Shown here: piece by piece, positions 53,801 through 62,795 of the stretch
Layout of the letters: every line of letters begins with the position of its first letter
Position numbering within the stretch: position 1 is the first letter of the stretch
DNA from: Chitinophagales bacterium
GTDB lineage: Bacteria > Bacteroidota > Bacteroidia > Chitinophagales > UBA8649
Assembly (NCBI GenBank): GCA_020635975.1
Contig: JACJYT010000003.1
Location: 186,001-250,000, forward strand
Direction: 5' to 3'
Length of the DNA: 64,000 nt
Made by a program: the position numbers and the translations under genes
Notes under the pieces: generated by a model
Databases searched by the model: none
The model's input: only the letters and a program-made list of their open reading frames with translations
What the model was told of the DNA's origin: nothing

Positions 53801-54976
53801 TTATTTTTTAATAAAACTAAGTTTATTTATACTGTTCTCCGCTTCTACAATAACAAAGTAAATACCAGCATGTAAATGCTCAATATTAATAGAATTAGTA
53901 TTTTCTGTTCTTAGGATTTCTTGTCCTTGCGAATTAAAAATACGAACAGCTGCTAATTTGCTAGCACTACTTAAATGAAGAATGTTTTCAGCAGGATTTG
54001 GATAGAGTATTAAGTCGCTTAACTCACTTATAGTTCTAATCGCACTTGGGATTTCTATATCCTTGTTTTTGTGCTGTTTGAAAAAATTCCAAATCTCTCT
54101 TGGGTAAAATGGGGCAAACCATTCATGATCCGCTCCATTTATTTTAAGGTGTTCAACCACCGTGCTATCTAGGCCATTATCCCATTTATAATACTCCACA
54201 GAATGTCCGCTAACCATAGCATAGTTGGCATTATAACTAGGATTAGGATCACATTGATTATTGTTTACCCAAAAATCTAATAAGCCAGGAACGGAATCAC
54301 CCAAAATTGTATATAAACTGCCATTAGGGTTGTTGCCATCATAGCTAATTGTAGCATCGGAGGTACCATGAATATGTAATATTGGGATAGGACTAGCGTT
54401 ACTTGTGTTTACATTAGAGCCTAAAGTGCCAGCTACAGAAGCAATAGCGGCTATTTTATTATTCAATTCTACAGCTAAACGATTGCTCATAAAGCCACCC
54501 ATAGAAAATCCAGTAGCGTAAACTCTTTCTAAATCTACGTTAAAATTTGCACTAATGGAGTCAATCAAAGTGCTAAGAAAAGCGACATCTTCAATGTTCT
54601 CATTAGGAAAAACATTACCAGTAATGGGAATGCCAAGTGAAGTGCCATCTACATAGGCACCAACACCAGAATTCCAAGCTGCTCCTACTGAAAAACCTAA
54701 GTATGAAAAGTCGATTGCTTGGGGAGTTGCAACTATAAAGTTAGCCGTATCTGCAACTTGATGGAAGCCTGCTTGACTAAAATTTGCAATATTGTCGCCA
54801 AGTCCATGTAAACTTAGAACCAGCGGAGTAGCAACATTGCTGTTATAGCTGGCAGGAATGTGCAAAATATATTGCCGATTTAGGCCATCATGAACAAGAA
54901 TTTCGTTGGTGGTTTGGGCTTTTAGAAAAATAAAACTGCCAAGAATTAGAAATAGAATAAAGTAGTTTTTTAGCAT
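53801..54976 (-). CDS. Secreted LpqC/PHB-depolymerase-like esterase with T9SS sorting domain
   Basis: The 391-residue protein has a signal peptide (FLKAQ), then an alpha/beta-hydrolase of the feruloyl esterase/poly-hydroxybutyrate depolymerase type: LVLSLHGLGDNIANFSQAG (oxyanion), VYATGFSMGGFMSNRLAV with the nucleophile Ser (about 157), and GADHEWFAP for the catalytic His. The last 75 residues are a T9SS sorting domain (DLILYPNPAENILHLSS, HAGIYFVIVEAENSI, KLSFIKK). It would be exported and cleave ester bonds in an outside substrate, e.g. acetyl or feruloyl groups on polysaccharides. The exact substrate is unknown. Confidence 0.85.
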   Translation of the reverse strand: MLKNYFILFLILGSFIFLKAQTTNEILVHDGLNRQYILHIPASYNSNVATPLVLSLHGLGDNIANFSQAGFHQVADTANFIVATPQAIDFSYLGFSVGAAWNSGVGAYVDGTSLGIPITGNVFPNENIEDVAFLSTLIDSISANFNVDLERVYATGFSMGGFMSNRLAVELNNKIAAIASVAGTLGSNVNTSNASPIPILHIHGTSDATISYDGNNPNGSLYTILGDSVPGLLDFWVNNNQCDPNPSYNANYAMVSGHSVEYYKWDNGLDSTVVEHLKINGADHEWFAPFYPREIWNFFKQHKNKDIEIPSAIRTISELSDLILYPNPAENILHLSSASKLAAVRIFNSQGQEILRTENTNSINIEHLHAGIYFVIVEAENSINKLSFIKK

Positions 54977-55072
54977 AGATTAAAATTTAAGTGTTTCGTG
55001 TAATTTACAATTTTTTAATCATCAGTAATAATCTTTTCATTTTTTTTTATATTTACACAAACCACACATAAT

Positions 55073-56329
55073 ATGAAAACAATTTTTACTTCTTTCTTTT
55101 TATTTTTCACCTTATTTCTCTTTGCTCAAGATTGCGATAATCGCTATCAAGCAGATTTGTTTACCAATGTAGATGTAACTACTGTAAAGTATGGAGAAGC
55201 AATGAACAGGCAAGGCGTTCTGCAAGAACTTTATATGGATATTTATCAAGGTCAAGGTGATACTGCTTCTAATCGACCAGTTGTACTTTTTTGTTTTGGG
55301 GGATCTTTTTATACGGGCTCAAGAACATCGCAAGAGCTAGTTTATTTTGCTACAGAGTTGGCTAAGAAAGGTTACGTTTGTGCATCCATCGATTATAGAT
55401 TAGCTACTAGTGTAATCGATTTGATTCAAGAAGAGGTAATGGTAAAGGTTGTGTTTGGAGCAGTTCAAGATGGGAAAGCAGCCATTCGTTTCTTTAGAGA
55501 AGATGCTGCAACTACCAACACCTATAAAGTAGATTCCAATCAAATTTTTATAGGAGGAACTTCGGCAGGAGGAATTCTATCTATCAATTTGGCTTATGTG
55601 GATGATTTAGAGCAATTACCTACTACATGGCAGACTTGGGCAGATGAAATTGGAGGAATTGAGGGGAGTAGTGGCAATCCAGGTCATTGTTCCTATGTTA
55701 ATGGTGTATTTGGATTTGCAGGTGCAGTAGGAGATACAGCCTATATTGAGGCTAATGACCCTCCTTTTTATGGCTGTCATTCCACTGGTGATCAAACTGT
55801 TTTATTTGGCTATGGTGCACCTCTAAATGGTTTTGCCCCAGTAAGTTTATATGGTTCCTCGTTAATTGAAGCGAGAATGAATAATCTTGGTATTTATAAT
55901 TCAGTAGATGTGTATTCAGGCTCTAATCATCCACCATTAAACAACCAAACAAGACTTACAGACACCAAAAACAACTTGAGTGAGTTTCTCTTCAATATTT
56001 TGGATTGTAATTCGAATGATAGAAAGTTAGCTTCTCAAAAGTCTTGCGAGGATTTTTCTAATCCATCTACGGGTATAGTAAGTGCCAATCCAAATTATAC
56101 ATGGACTTTATATCCAAACCCAGCAAAATCTCAGATAAATATTGAAGGCTTGAATGCCACTTATTCTAGCGTACATATTTATGATGCTTTAGGTAGAGAG
56201 GTTTTCTACCAAAACTTAAATGGAGAGCAAAATCTAAAAATCAATATAGAGAATTTTGTAAGAGGCGTTTATTTTGTTAGCTTGAACAAAGGACAAGCTA
56301 AAGAGCGCATTAGCTTGTTAGTTGATTAA
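55073..56329 (+). CDS. Secreted carboxylesterase-like alpha/beta hydrolase with T9SS sorting domain
   Basis: The 418-residue protein has a signal peptide (FLFAQ), then an esterase-fold domain: VVLFCFGGSFYTGSRTSQE (HGGG-like oxyanion motif), FIGGTSAGGILSINLAY with the nucleophile Ser (about 165), and SNHPPLN for His. The last about 80 residues form a T9SS sorting domain (WTLYPNPAKSQINIEG, VRGVYFVSLNKG). It stands head-to-head with the other secreted esterase (96 bp apart), and shared control is possible. Substrate unknown. Confidence 0.85.
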   Translation: MKTIFTSFFLFFTLFLFAQDCDNRYQADLFTNVDVTTVKYGEAMNRQGVLQELYMDIYQGQGDTASNRPVVLFCFGGSFYTGSRTSQELVYFATELAKKGYVCASIDYRLATSVIDLIQEEVMVKVVFGAVQDGKAAIRFFREDAATTNTYKVDSNQIFIGGTSAGGILSINLAYVDDLEQLPTTWQTWADEIGGIEGSSGNPGHCSYVNGVFGFAGAVGDTAYIEANDPPFYGCHSTGDQTVLFGYGAPLNGFAPVSLYGSSLIEARMNNLGIYNSVDVYSGSNHPPLNNQTRLTDTKNNLSEFLFNILDCNSNDRKLASQKSCEDFSNPSTGIVSANPNYTWTLYPNPAKSQINIEGLNATYSSVHIYDALGREVFYQNLNGEQNLKINIENFVRGVYFVSLNKGQAKERISLLVD

Positions 56330-56350
56330 AATTTTGAAATTTAAATTATG

Positions 56351-56379
56351 AAAAAGCCACTAAAATTTAGTGGCTTTTT
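56351..56379. terminator. Rho-independent terminator (convergent)
   Basis: AAAAAGCCACTAAA (56351-56364) and TTTAGTGGCTTTTT (56366-56379) form a near-perfect palindrome with flanking A and T runs. It serves the esterase gene on the plus strand and, on the minus strand, the 3' end of maf, which overlaps it. Confidence 0.85.
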
Positions 56380-56954
56380 ATTTTTTGTAATTCATCGTAT
56401 AAACGACTTAGCGGTAAACCAACCACATTAAAATAATCTCCTTCTATTTTTTCTATGCCTATCATTCCGATCCATTCTTGAATCGCATAAGCACCCGCTT
56501 TGTCATAAGGCTTGTAATGGTCTATGTAATATTCTATCTCATTTTGATCTAGCTTTTTAAAATATACATAGGTGGTTTCTATGAAACTATGTATGCCTTC
56601 CCTGCTTAGTAAACAAACACCAGTTATTACTTCGTGTCTTTTTCCTGAAAGTTCTTGAAGAAAAGCAATCCCTTCTTCTCTGTCTTTTGGCTTTCCATAA
56701 ATTTTGTTATTCATGTAAACAATGGTATCCGAGCTTATTAAGATATCGTTTTGTTTTAATTCATCTTGAAAGCCTTTGGCCTTTAATTCGGCTAAGTATT
56801 GAGGCACCTCTCTTGGATTTAAATCCACTGGATAGACTTCCTCAATTTCTTTTATTCTCAATTCAAACGTAGGAAGGATATGTTTTAGAAGCTCTTGTCT
56901 CCTAGGTGATTTAGAAGCAAGGATAAAGTTAGTTGAAGGAAAAATACTAAGCAT
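56367..56954 (-). CDS. maf: Maf-like nucleoside triphosphate pyrophosphatase
   Basis: The 195-residue protein has the family start NFILASKSPRRQELLKHI, ISSDTIVYMNNKIYGKPKDREEG and the C-terminal end GIEKIEGDYFNVVGLPLSRLY. Maf proteins hydrolyse non-canonical or modified NTPs (dTTP/UTP type YhdE, or m7GTP type YceF), preventing their incorporation and influencing septation. The gene is in the same run as the UbiA-family and DUF2520 genes (10 bp to the next). Confidence 0.95.
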   Translation of the reverse strand: MLSIFPSTNFILASKSPRRQELLKHILPTFELRIKEIEEVYPVDLNPREVPQYLAELKAKGFQDELKQNDILISSDTIVYMNNKIYGKPKDREEGIAFLQELSGKRHEVITGVCLLSREGIHSFIETTYVYFKKLDQNEIEYYIDHYKPYDKAGAYAIQEWIGMIGIEKIEGDYFNVVGLPLSRLYDELQKIKSH

Positions 56955-56964
56955 AGTAGATTAT

Positions 56965-57834
56965 TTAAGATACTAAAAGTGGAATTAGCAATCCAAACAA
57001 CATAATCCATTTGATCAAGCTGCTCAAACGCCTAAAGCTATTTTTCGACTTTGCTTCAAACAAAAGAACCAATGCCAAGAATTGCAGTAAAAGTAAGTTA
57101 AGTAGGTAAATTATCTTAAATTTTCCGAGATCATCTTGAAAGCTCATAAAAACGAAGATAGAAACAATGAGGGCTACAAAACACAAGCCTAGTAGTAGTT
57201 TTACTGTTTTGATTCCAATAATATCCGCAAGACTAATACGCTTCGCTAAAACATCTCCTTCCTTATCCTCCAGATCTTTTATTACTTCTCGCATCCAATT
57301 ATAGATGAAGGCATAGGCAGCATAAAGAAGAAGCCCTAATTCATGCCAAGCATCAAATTTTCTTTGGTAGTTGGGATGTTCCACTTCTAAATAGTAGCTT
57401 AGAAGAATGGCAAGTGAAATCAGGAAGGAAATGATAAAATTGCTTAGAAATTTGTAGCGACTCAAGTAGTGTGCATAAAGCCAAAGAAGTAGAGCTGCTA
57501 GACAAAAGAAAAAGAAGAATTCTAAGCGAGCTAAATTACTTGCTAGGTAGCCAAGAACAAGTCCCAAGAACAAAGCCGTATAAGCTACAATTTTTGCTTT
57601 AGTTGCGTTTTCTGGCAGAATGATGCCCTGCTTACCATTGGCTAAATCTAGGTGGATATCTTCTACATCGTTCCATATATTTCCAGCTAGAGCAATTAGG
57701 ATGCTTGCTCCACTAATACATAATAAGTGCAGCCACGAGAATTCCTGAACGAAATATTGACTCACTATCCATTGCACTAGAAATAGCATCAAAAGATTCG
57801 GTAATCGTAGTGTTCGCCACCAAAGCTTAAGCAT
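56965..57834 (-). CDS. UbiA-family prenyltransferase
   Basis: The 289-residue polytopic protein has eight to nine membrane helices and the two Asp-rich motifs of the UbiA superfamily: NDVEDIHLD (residues about 54-62) and REVIKDLEDKEGD (about 191-203). These bind Mg-prenyl-diphosphate. Bacteroidota copies in this genomic setting (beside DUF2520 and maf) are often named geranylgeranylglycerol-phosphate geranylgeranyltransferase; the acceptor here is not provable. The ATG overlaps the DUF2520 gene by 8 bp. Confidence 0.85.
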   Translation of the reverse strand: MLKLWWRTLRLPNLLMLFLVQWIVSQYFVQEFSWLHLLCISGASILIALAGNIWNDVEDIHLDLANGKQGIILPENATKAKIVAYTALFLGLVLGYLASNLARLEFFFFFCLAALLLWLYAHYLSRYKFLSNFIISFLISLAILLSYYLEVEHPNYQRKFDAWHELGLLLYAAYAFIYNWMREVIKDLEDKEGDVLAKRISLADIIGIKTVKLLLGLCFVALIVSIFVFMSFQDDLGKFKIIYLLNLLLLQFLALVLLFEAKSKNSFRRLSSLIKWIMLFGLLIPLLVS

Positions 57835-58606
57835 AAAAATCCTGTATACTTTTAGTGAACCAAGCGTAGATTTCTTTAATCTTATCGTCTTTCAGCATGA
57901 GTTCATGTTGGGCTATAGTATTTAAATCTCCTCTTCGTGCTGGACCTGTTTGGATAGTTTTCGGATCTTCTTCTAAGGCCTTTAATACAGTTTCTTGAAG
58001 TAAAGGTTTTAAAAGCTGAAAATCAAGTTCTTGCTTCTCCGTGTATTCCTTGGCTAAGGCAAAGAGATGGTTACTAAAGTTGTTTACTAATACCGCGGCA
58101 AGATGAAGTTTTCTTCTTTTTTCGTCGTCTAACTCTTGAACTTTATTCGAGCATAAACTTGCTATTTCTTGCAAAACTTCTAAGGTTTCTTTGTTGGAAG
58201 CATCTATTAGAATAGGAATATTTTCAAAATCTACTTTTCTGTTCTTGGTAAAGCTCTGTAAGGGGTAAAAACTTCCATAATTTGGACTAGCAAGTTTCAG
58301 ACTTTCAATACTAATCATACCCGAACAATGCGCAATGATTTGCTCGTCTAAGTTTATTTGTTTAGCAAGATGTGGAATGGAATCATCGCTAGAACAAATT
58401 AGGATGAGTTGGCATTTTTTAGCCAATTCGTTTAAATCCTTGTAAAAATCTGTTTTGCAAATGAGCGCCAAATCGCTGCCAGTTTGTTGGTTTCTGGAAT
58501 GAATTCCGATTAGCTTTATGGCATCTTTTTCACATAGTTCTTTGGCGAGGTGAAATGCAATATTGCCAGAACCTACTATTCCAATACTATGTAAGCTAGT
58601 TTTCAC
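57827..58606 (-). CDS. Rossmann/DUF2520 protein (putative NADP-dependent oxidoreductase)
   Basis: The 259-residue protein has the nucleotide-binding loop IGIVGSGNIAFHLAKEL at the N-terminus, ICSSDDSIPHLAKQI, IIAHCSGMISIE, and a helical C-terminal domain (HLAAVLVNNFSNHLFALA, GPARRGDLNTIAQHE) matching DUF2520. These resemble pyrroline-carboxylate-reductase/6PGDH-like enzymes but the substrate is unknown. The ATG overlaps the stop of ccmF by 4 bp, so the genes are translationally coupled. The HAD phosphatase often found after it in relatives is absent here. Confidence 0.85.
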   Translation of the reverse strand: MKTSLHSIGIVGSGNIAFHLAKELCEKDAIKLIGIHSRNQQTGSDLALICKTDFYKDLNELAKKCQLILICSSDDSIPHLAKQINLDEQIIAHCSGMISIESLKLASPNYGSFYPLQSFTKNRKVDFENIPILIDASNKETLEVLQEIASLCSNKVQELDDEKRRKLHLAAVLVNNFSNHLFALAKEYTEKQELDFQLLKPLLQETVLKALEEDPKTIQTGPARRGDLNTIAQHELMLKDDKIKEIYAWFTKSIQDFYA

Positions 58607-61071
58607 GATTTATTGTAATAACGCTTTAAAGAACTAAGGAAGGCGCCTAGTAACATAATGATACCTCCTATCCACAAGATATTGATATAAGGAAAAACTA
58701 TAGCCTTCATAATAATAAAATCTTCTGAGCCATTGTAATCTTTCATTCCTAAACTCAAACTTTCCGTTTCTGGATTAAAAGCTAAGATTTCGAATTCTAA
58801 AGAAGACTTATAATCTTTTATTGCGGGAGCTTCAATTGAACCTGTTTTTAAATCGATGATGTAAAGTGCAGTTAGCTCTTTGGTATAACCGTCAAAACCA
58901 TTTATTTGTAAATTGGCTCCTAAACCCAGCAAGCTATCATTAAAAACATAAAGCTCGTTGCTCGGATTGGAACTAAAGCCTTGAAGAACGATGAAGTGTT
59001 TATTGGTAAAAATGGTATCTCCTTTTAGCATTTCTAATGTCTTCTTTTCTAACTCTTTTGGTTTTTCAGGGATGGAACTTACGTGAGTAAAAATGTCCTT
59101 GTGGATGAAATGTTTGGTATCTGGATTAGAAACTAAACCCATACCTTCATTCACTTGAGCATCTGGGAATAAGGAAAAACTTTCCTGGTAATTACCTTCC
59201 TGAGTTTTCTTAAAGTAGGCCACTTCAAATAGTTCTTTCTTGCCATCTGCAATTCTTCCTTTATAGCTAACCTCGTAGTCTCCCATTTGGGCAGTATCCC
59301 CTTGAATTAGGAAAATATTAGTTTGATTTTCTTCCCCTTCAAAGCCTTCACCATAGCTTATACCCATCTTGTTAATGGATATTACTTCTTGTTTACCTTG
59401 AGAGATAAGAATTCCTAATAGAAAAAGTCCAAAACCTATATGACTAATGGATCCTGTCCATTGCCAAATTCTTCCTTTAGCCAGTAATAGAATGTACATG
59501 ATATTGGAATACACAGCGAAAATGGAAGTACATAAAAGCAGCCAATAAGTAGATATAAAGCTAAAGCTAGTATCTCCAAAATTGTAGTCAATAAAGAAAG
59601 GAAATTCGAAGGCAAAGCCTAAGAATACGCTGCTTAGGATGGATAGAAAAAGACTTAGCGAAAGAAACTTAAAATACTTGCTAAAAACAGCTTTTCTATA
59701 AGCTAGAAACTGTACAAAGGCAGCACCGATAGCCATTAAAATGCCAATTACAATTTGAACCTTATTGTAATGTGCAACTACTTCCGTTCCTAAAGCTAAA
59801 TTGGTTTTGAATAGAAGATTGGTTACTGGTAAAGAAGTGTCCCAGCTAATTTGAATCGCACTCATTAAGAAAATCAGGGCTCCAATAAACATCCAAAATT
59901 CTCTACTAAAAAAGGCCTCTTCTCCTTCCACTTTAGGCAAGGATTTTAGACGAAAGATTAGGAGAATCAAAGCTGGAACGGTAAGTAAAGCCATGTAAAT
60001 TAACAATTGACCTGTCATACCTAAGTCGGTAAAGCTGTGCACAGAAGTATCTCCTAATACCCCGCTTCTAGTAAGAAAAGTACTATATAAGATGAAGATG
60101 AAACTAAAAATTAAGAAGAAATAGGAAATACTTAATCCTCTTTTGGTATGCTTGAAAGCAACTAGAGTATGCGCACCAGCAGCTATAAGTAGCCATGGTA
60201 CTAAAGAGGCATTTTCTACCGGGTCCCAGGCCCAAAAACCACCAAAACTTAAACTTTCGTAGGCCCATGCGCCACCCATAAAAATACCTGTACCAAGAAT
60301 TCCGACTGTAAACAGCGACCAGGCTAAAGCGGGTCTTAACCATTCTTGATATTCATTTCTCCATAAACTGGCTATAGCATAGGCAAAGGGAACCACTGTT
60401 GCGGCAAAGCCTAAAAACAATACTGGAGGGTGAATAACCATCCAATAATTTTGTAACAAAAGGTTTAAGCCCGTTCCATCTTGAATAAAATTTAGGTAAT
60501 CTGCTTTAGCAAATATGGGAGCTTCTGTCATTACATTTCTAAGCAGGCTAAATGGATTAACACCAATTTTGTAGGAAAAAATATAGACGCCTAGAACCAT
60601 AGATGCTAGAAGGAATTGTGCAAAACTTAGCACGCTCATAACGGGGTTCTCGTAGTCTTTCGCTTTTTTAATGAGAACGATACCTAAAAAGACATGCCAA
60701 AATTGCCAAAGAAGAAAACTGCCTTCCTGGCCTTCCCAAAAGGCAGATATGATGTAATAAATTGGTAGGTCGTTAGAAGAATGACTCCAGGCATAGTGGT
60801 ATTCATATCTGTGCTCAAAAATCATGTAAAATAAGAGCGTAAAGATGCCCAATATTGCAGCTCCATGAATATAAAAGGCATTTCGTGCTATCTTGTTCCA
60901 CAAAGGAGCAATGCTCTTCGTTTTATTCCATTCCGCCATAAAGAAGGATAGGGAGGCCAAGCCCACCATGACGAAGCTTAGTACTATGAAAAAATGTCCT
61001 AGGTTTCCTATCCAGAGTGCTTCGCCCTCGAAAAAACCATAATTAAATCGCTTAGATAAATATTCTAACAT
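58603..61071 (-). CDS. ccmF: Cytochrome c maturation heme lyase CcmF/CcsA-like
   Basis: The 822-residue protein has about fifteen membrane helices. The heme-handling WWD motif GGFWAWDPVENASLVPWL lies at about residue 268-285, with conserved His residues in IHPPVLFLGF and the preceding loops (HAAILG). A large periplasmic C-terminal domain at about 540-790 makes it longer than E. coli CcmF (647). It attaches heme to apocytochrome c using heme passed by CcmE, encoded 5 bp upstream. It is the second gene of the ccmE-ccmF-DUF2520-UbiA-maf run. Confidence 0.95.
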   Translation of the reverse strand: MLEYLSKRFNYGFFEGEALWIGNLGHFFIVLSFVMVGLASLSFFMAEWNKTKSIAPLWNKIARNAFYIHGAAILGIFTLLFYMIFEHRYEYHYAWSHSSNDLPIYYIISAFWEGQEGSFLLWQFWHVFLGIVLIKKAKDYENPVMSVLSFAQFLLASMVLGVYIFSYKIGVNPFSLLRNVMTEAPIFAKADYLNFIQDGTGLNLLLQNYWMVIHPPVLFLGFAATVVPFAYAIASLWRNEYQEWLRPALAWSLFTVGILGTGIFMGGAWAYESLSFGGFWAWDPVENASLVPWLLIAAGAHTLVAFKHTKRGLSISYFFLIFSFIFILYSTFLTRSGVLGDTSVHSFTDLGMTGQLLIYMALLTVPALILLIFRLKSLPKVEGEEAFFSREFWMFIGALIFLMSAIQISWDTSLPVTNLLFKTNLALGTEVVAHYNKVQIVIGILMAIGAAFVQFLAYRKAVFSKYFKFLSLSLFLSILSSVFLGFAFEFPFFIDYNFGDTSFSFISTYWLLLCTSIFAVYSNIMYILLLAKGRIWQWTGSISHIGFGLFLLGILISQGKQEVISINKMGISYGEGFEGEENQTNIFLIQGDTAQMGDYEVSYKGRIADGKKELFEVAYFKKTQEGNYQESFSLFPDAQVNEGMGLVSNPDTKHFIHKDIFTHVSSIPEKPKELEKKTLEMLKGDTIFTNKHFIVLQGFSSNPSNELYVFNDSLLGLGANLQINGFDGYTKELTALYIIDLKTGSIEAPAIKDYKSSLEFEILAFNPETESLSLGMKDYNGSEDFIIMKAIVFPYINILWIGGIIMLLGAFLSSLKRYYNKS

Positions 61072-61076
61072 AGGCT

Positions 61077-61481
61077 TTAATTAGAGGAGTTTGCCTCTAC
61101 TATTTGTATTTCATCTTCCACATATTTGGAAGGGCATTTCATTAAAATTTGATCGGCATAAAACACGCCCTCTTCACTTTTGCCAGTTACCACCAATTGT
61201 TCACTTCGTTCAAAGTCTTGGGGTTTAGGCGAATGATAAATTACTTGCTGGGATATGCCTTCTTTATCGAGCATATAAAAACTAAATAAATTAGGGTTCA
61301 CTTCAGGTGCATATTGCATCTCACCATCTAAATCTAAATTACCCACAATTTTATAGACTCTTCCCGGATTTTCATTCGCAGTTTCAAAACCTTGATAGGA
61401 GGTGTAGTTGCTTGCAGATACTGCTATACCTGCGATGGCAATAGCAATCAAAATGAGCGCAATGATGTGTAACTTTTTCAT
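61077..61481 (-). CDS. ccmE: Heme chaperone CcmE, CxxxY variant
   Basis: The 134-residue protein has an N-terminal anchor (about 6-24) and the OB-fold CcmE domain (GRVYKIVGNLDLDGEMQYA, FYMLDKEG, VTGKSEEGVFYADQILMK). The heme-binding motif reads CPSKY (residues about 115-119): Cys replaces the covalent heme-binding His of the E. coli HxxxY motif. Such CxxxY chaperones are known in other bacteria and archaea. It carries heme to CcmF, encoded downstream. TATCTTTG at 61486-61493 on the minus strand ends just 4 bp before the ATG. Confidence 0.9.
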   Translation of the reverse strand: MKKLHIIALILIAIAIAGIAVSASNYTSYQGFETANENPGRVYKIVGNLDLDGEMQYAPEVNPNLFSFYMLDKEGISQQVIYHSPKPQDFERSEQLVVTGKSEEGVFYADQILMKCPSKYVEDEIQIVEANSSN

Positions 61482-61485
61482 AGTG

Positions 61486-61493
61486 CAAAGATA
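61486..61493 (-). promoter_or_regulatory. -7 box of ccmE (TATCTTTG), probably leaderless
   Basis: The box fits TAnnTTTG and lies 4 bp upstream of the ccmE ATG at 61481, so transcription would begin at or next to the start codon. No clear -33 box was found. Confidence 0.45.
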
Positions 61494-61599
61494 GCTATTC
61501 TTACAACAATAATAGAAGGTATAAAGTTGCTTTTAACTTAGTTTCACAGCTTAATTTATTTTCTAAAAATATAGTAGGAGGAATTCTTTCTCTTTTTCT

Positions 61600-61607
61600 T
61601 AAATTTG
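61600..61607 (+). promoter_or_regulatory. -7 box (TAAATTTG) of the YebC-family gene
   Basis: TAAATTTG fits TAnnTTTG and ends 17 bp before the ATG at 61625. No TTTG was found at the expected -33 position. Confidence 0.4.
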
Positions 61608-61624
61608 CGCCAAATTATAAGCTA

Positions 61625-62332
61625 ATGGGAAGAGCATTCGAGTTTAGAAAAGCGAGAAAGTTTAAAAGATGGTCGGCTATGAGTAAGGTATTTACCAAAA
61701 TAGGTAAAGAAATTGCTATTGCTGTAAAGGAAGGTGGTGTTGTGCCAGAGAATAATACGAGGCTTCGTGTTGCTATTCAGAATGCTAGAGCAGCAAATAT
61801 GCCTAAAGACAATGTAGAAAGAGCAATTAAAAAAGCATCCTCGAAAGACCAAGCCGATTATAAGGAAGTGAACTACGAAGGCTATGGTCCGCATGGAATT
61901 GCCTTTCTTGTTGAAACTGCTACCGATAATACGACGCGTACAGTAGCTAATGTTCGTTCTTATTTCAATAAATGCAATGGTAGCCTAGGAACCTCAGGGT
62001 CTGTAGAGTTTCTCTTTGATCGCAAGTGTCATTTTAAAATAGATAAGAATGGTCATGATGCGGAAGAATTGGAGTTCGATTTAATTGATCATGGGGTAGA
62101 AGAATTATTTGTTGATGAGGAGTTTATTATGATTTATGGTGAATTTCAAGAATTTGGCAATATACAAAAGGCTTTAGACGAAAGAAATATTGAAGTAATC
62201 GAGTCTGGCTATGAACGAATTCCTTTAAATACAACCGAATTAACTGAGGAACAACAAGCGGATGTGGAGAAGCTAATCGAAAGGCTGGAAGAAGATGATG
62301 ATGTGCAGAATGTTTATCATACTATGGCCTAA
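61625..62332 (+). CDS. YebC/PmpR/TACO1 family regulator
   Basis: The 235-residue protein shows the family's three domains and motifs: a basic N-terminus (MGRAFEFRKARKFKRWSAM, in place of MAGHSKWANIKHRK), FTKIGKEIAIAVKEGG, ARAANMPKDNVERAIKKA, YEGYGPHGIAFLVE and SYFNKCNGSLGTSGSVEFLF. Family members act as transcription regulators and, as shown for TACO1 and YebC2, assist ribosomes at proline stretches. The N-terminal wording MGRAFEFRKARK is typical of the Bacteroidota branch. Confidence 0.9.
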   Translation: MGRAFEFRKARKFKRWSAMSKVFTKIGKEIAIAVKEGGVVPENNTRLRVAIQNARAANMPKDNVERAIKKASSKDQADYKEVNYEGYGPHGIAFLVETATDNTTRTVANVRSYFNKCNGSLGTSGSVEFLFDRKCHFKIDKNGHDAEELEFDLIDHGVEELFVDEEFIMIYGEFQEFGNIQKALDERNIEVIESGYERIPLNTTELTEEQQADVEKLIERLEEDDDVQNVYHTMA

Positions 62333-62402
62333 GTGCTACTTAAAGAAGCGCTTTTGACAGGCGGCCTTCAAGATTCTAAACTCACAAAGCATAGCCTTAA
62401 CT

Positions 62403-62786
62403 ATGAAAGAATTTAAAGCATATTTTATTGTTCCAGAAGAACCAGAAATAGTGTATAAAGCGCTTACCAATCCAGTGGTTATAAAACTATGGACAGGCTA
62501 TGAGGCCGAGATGAGTGAAGAAGTAGGCGCGGAATTTTCTATGAGGGATGGTGATATTTGTGGAATTAATTTAGGCTTTGAGAAAAATAAGTTGATTCAG
62601 CAACAATGGTTTTTCGGAGATCAAGAAGAAGCTTCTATTGTAAGTATAAAACTGCACAAACATAAGAAAGGCTGCTCCGCCGAGCTACTTCATACCAACA
62701 TACCAGATCAAGATTATGAGGCTATCGTGGCAGGGTGGAGAGAAGCTTACTTTGGCGAGTTAATCGATTTTTACACAGGCGAGTAG
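62403..62786 (+). CDS. SRPBCC (START-like) domain protein
   Basis: The 127-residue protein has the AHSA1-like helix-grip fold pattern: YKALTNPVVIKLWTGYEAEM near residue 20, FSMRDGDICGINLGFEKNKL, IQQQWFFGDQEE and a C-terminal helix GWREAYFGELIDFY. Such proteins bind small hydrophobic ligands or Hsp90-like partners; the ligand is unknown. It follows the YebC-family gene by 70 bp and converges with pbpC (9-bp gap). Confidence 0.85.
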   Translation: MKEFKAYFIVPEEPEIVYKALTNPVVIKLWTGYEAEMSEEVGAEFSMRDGDICGINLGFEKNKLIQQQWFFGDQEEASIVSIKLHKHKKGCSAELLHTNIPDQDYEAIVAGWREAYFGELIDFYTGE

Positions 62787-62795
62787 AGTTGCTTA

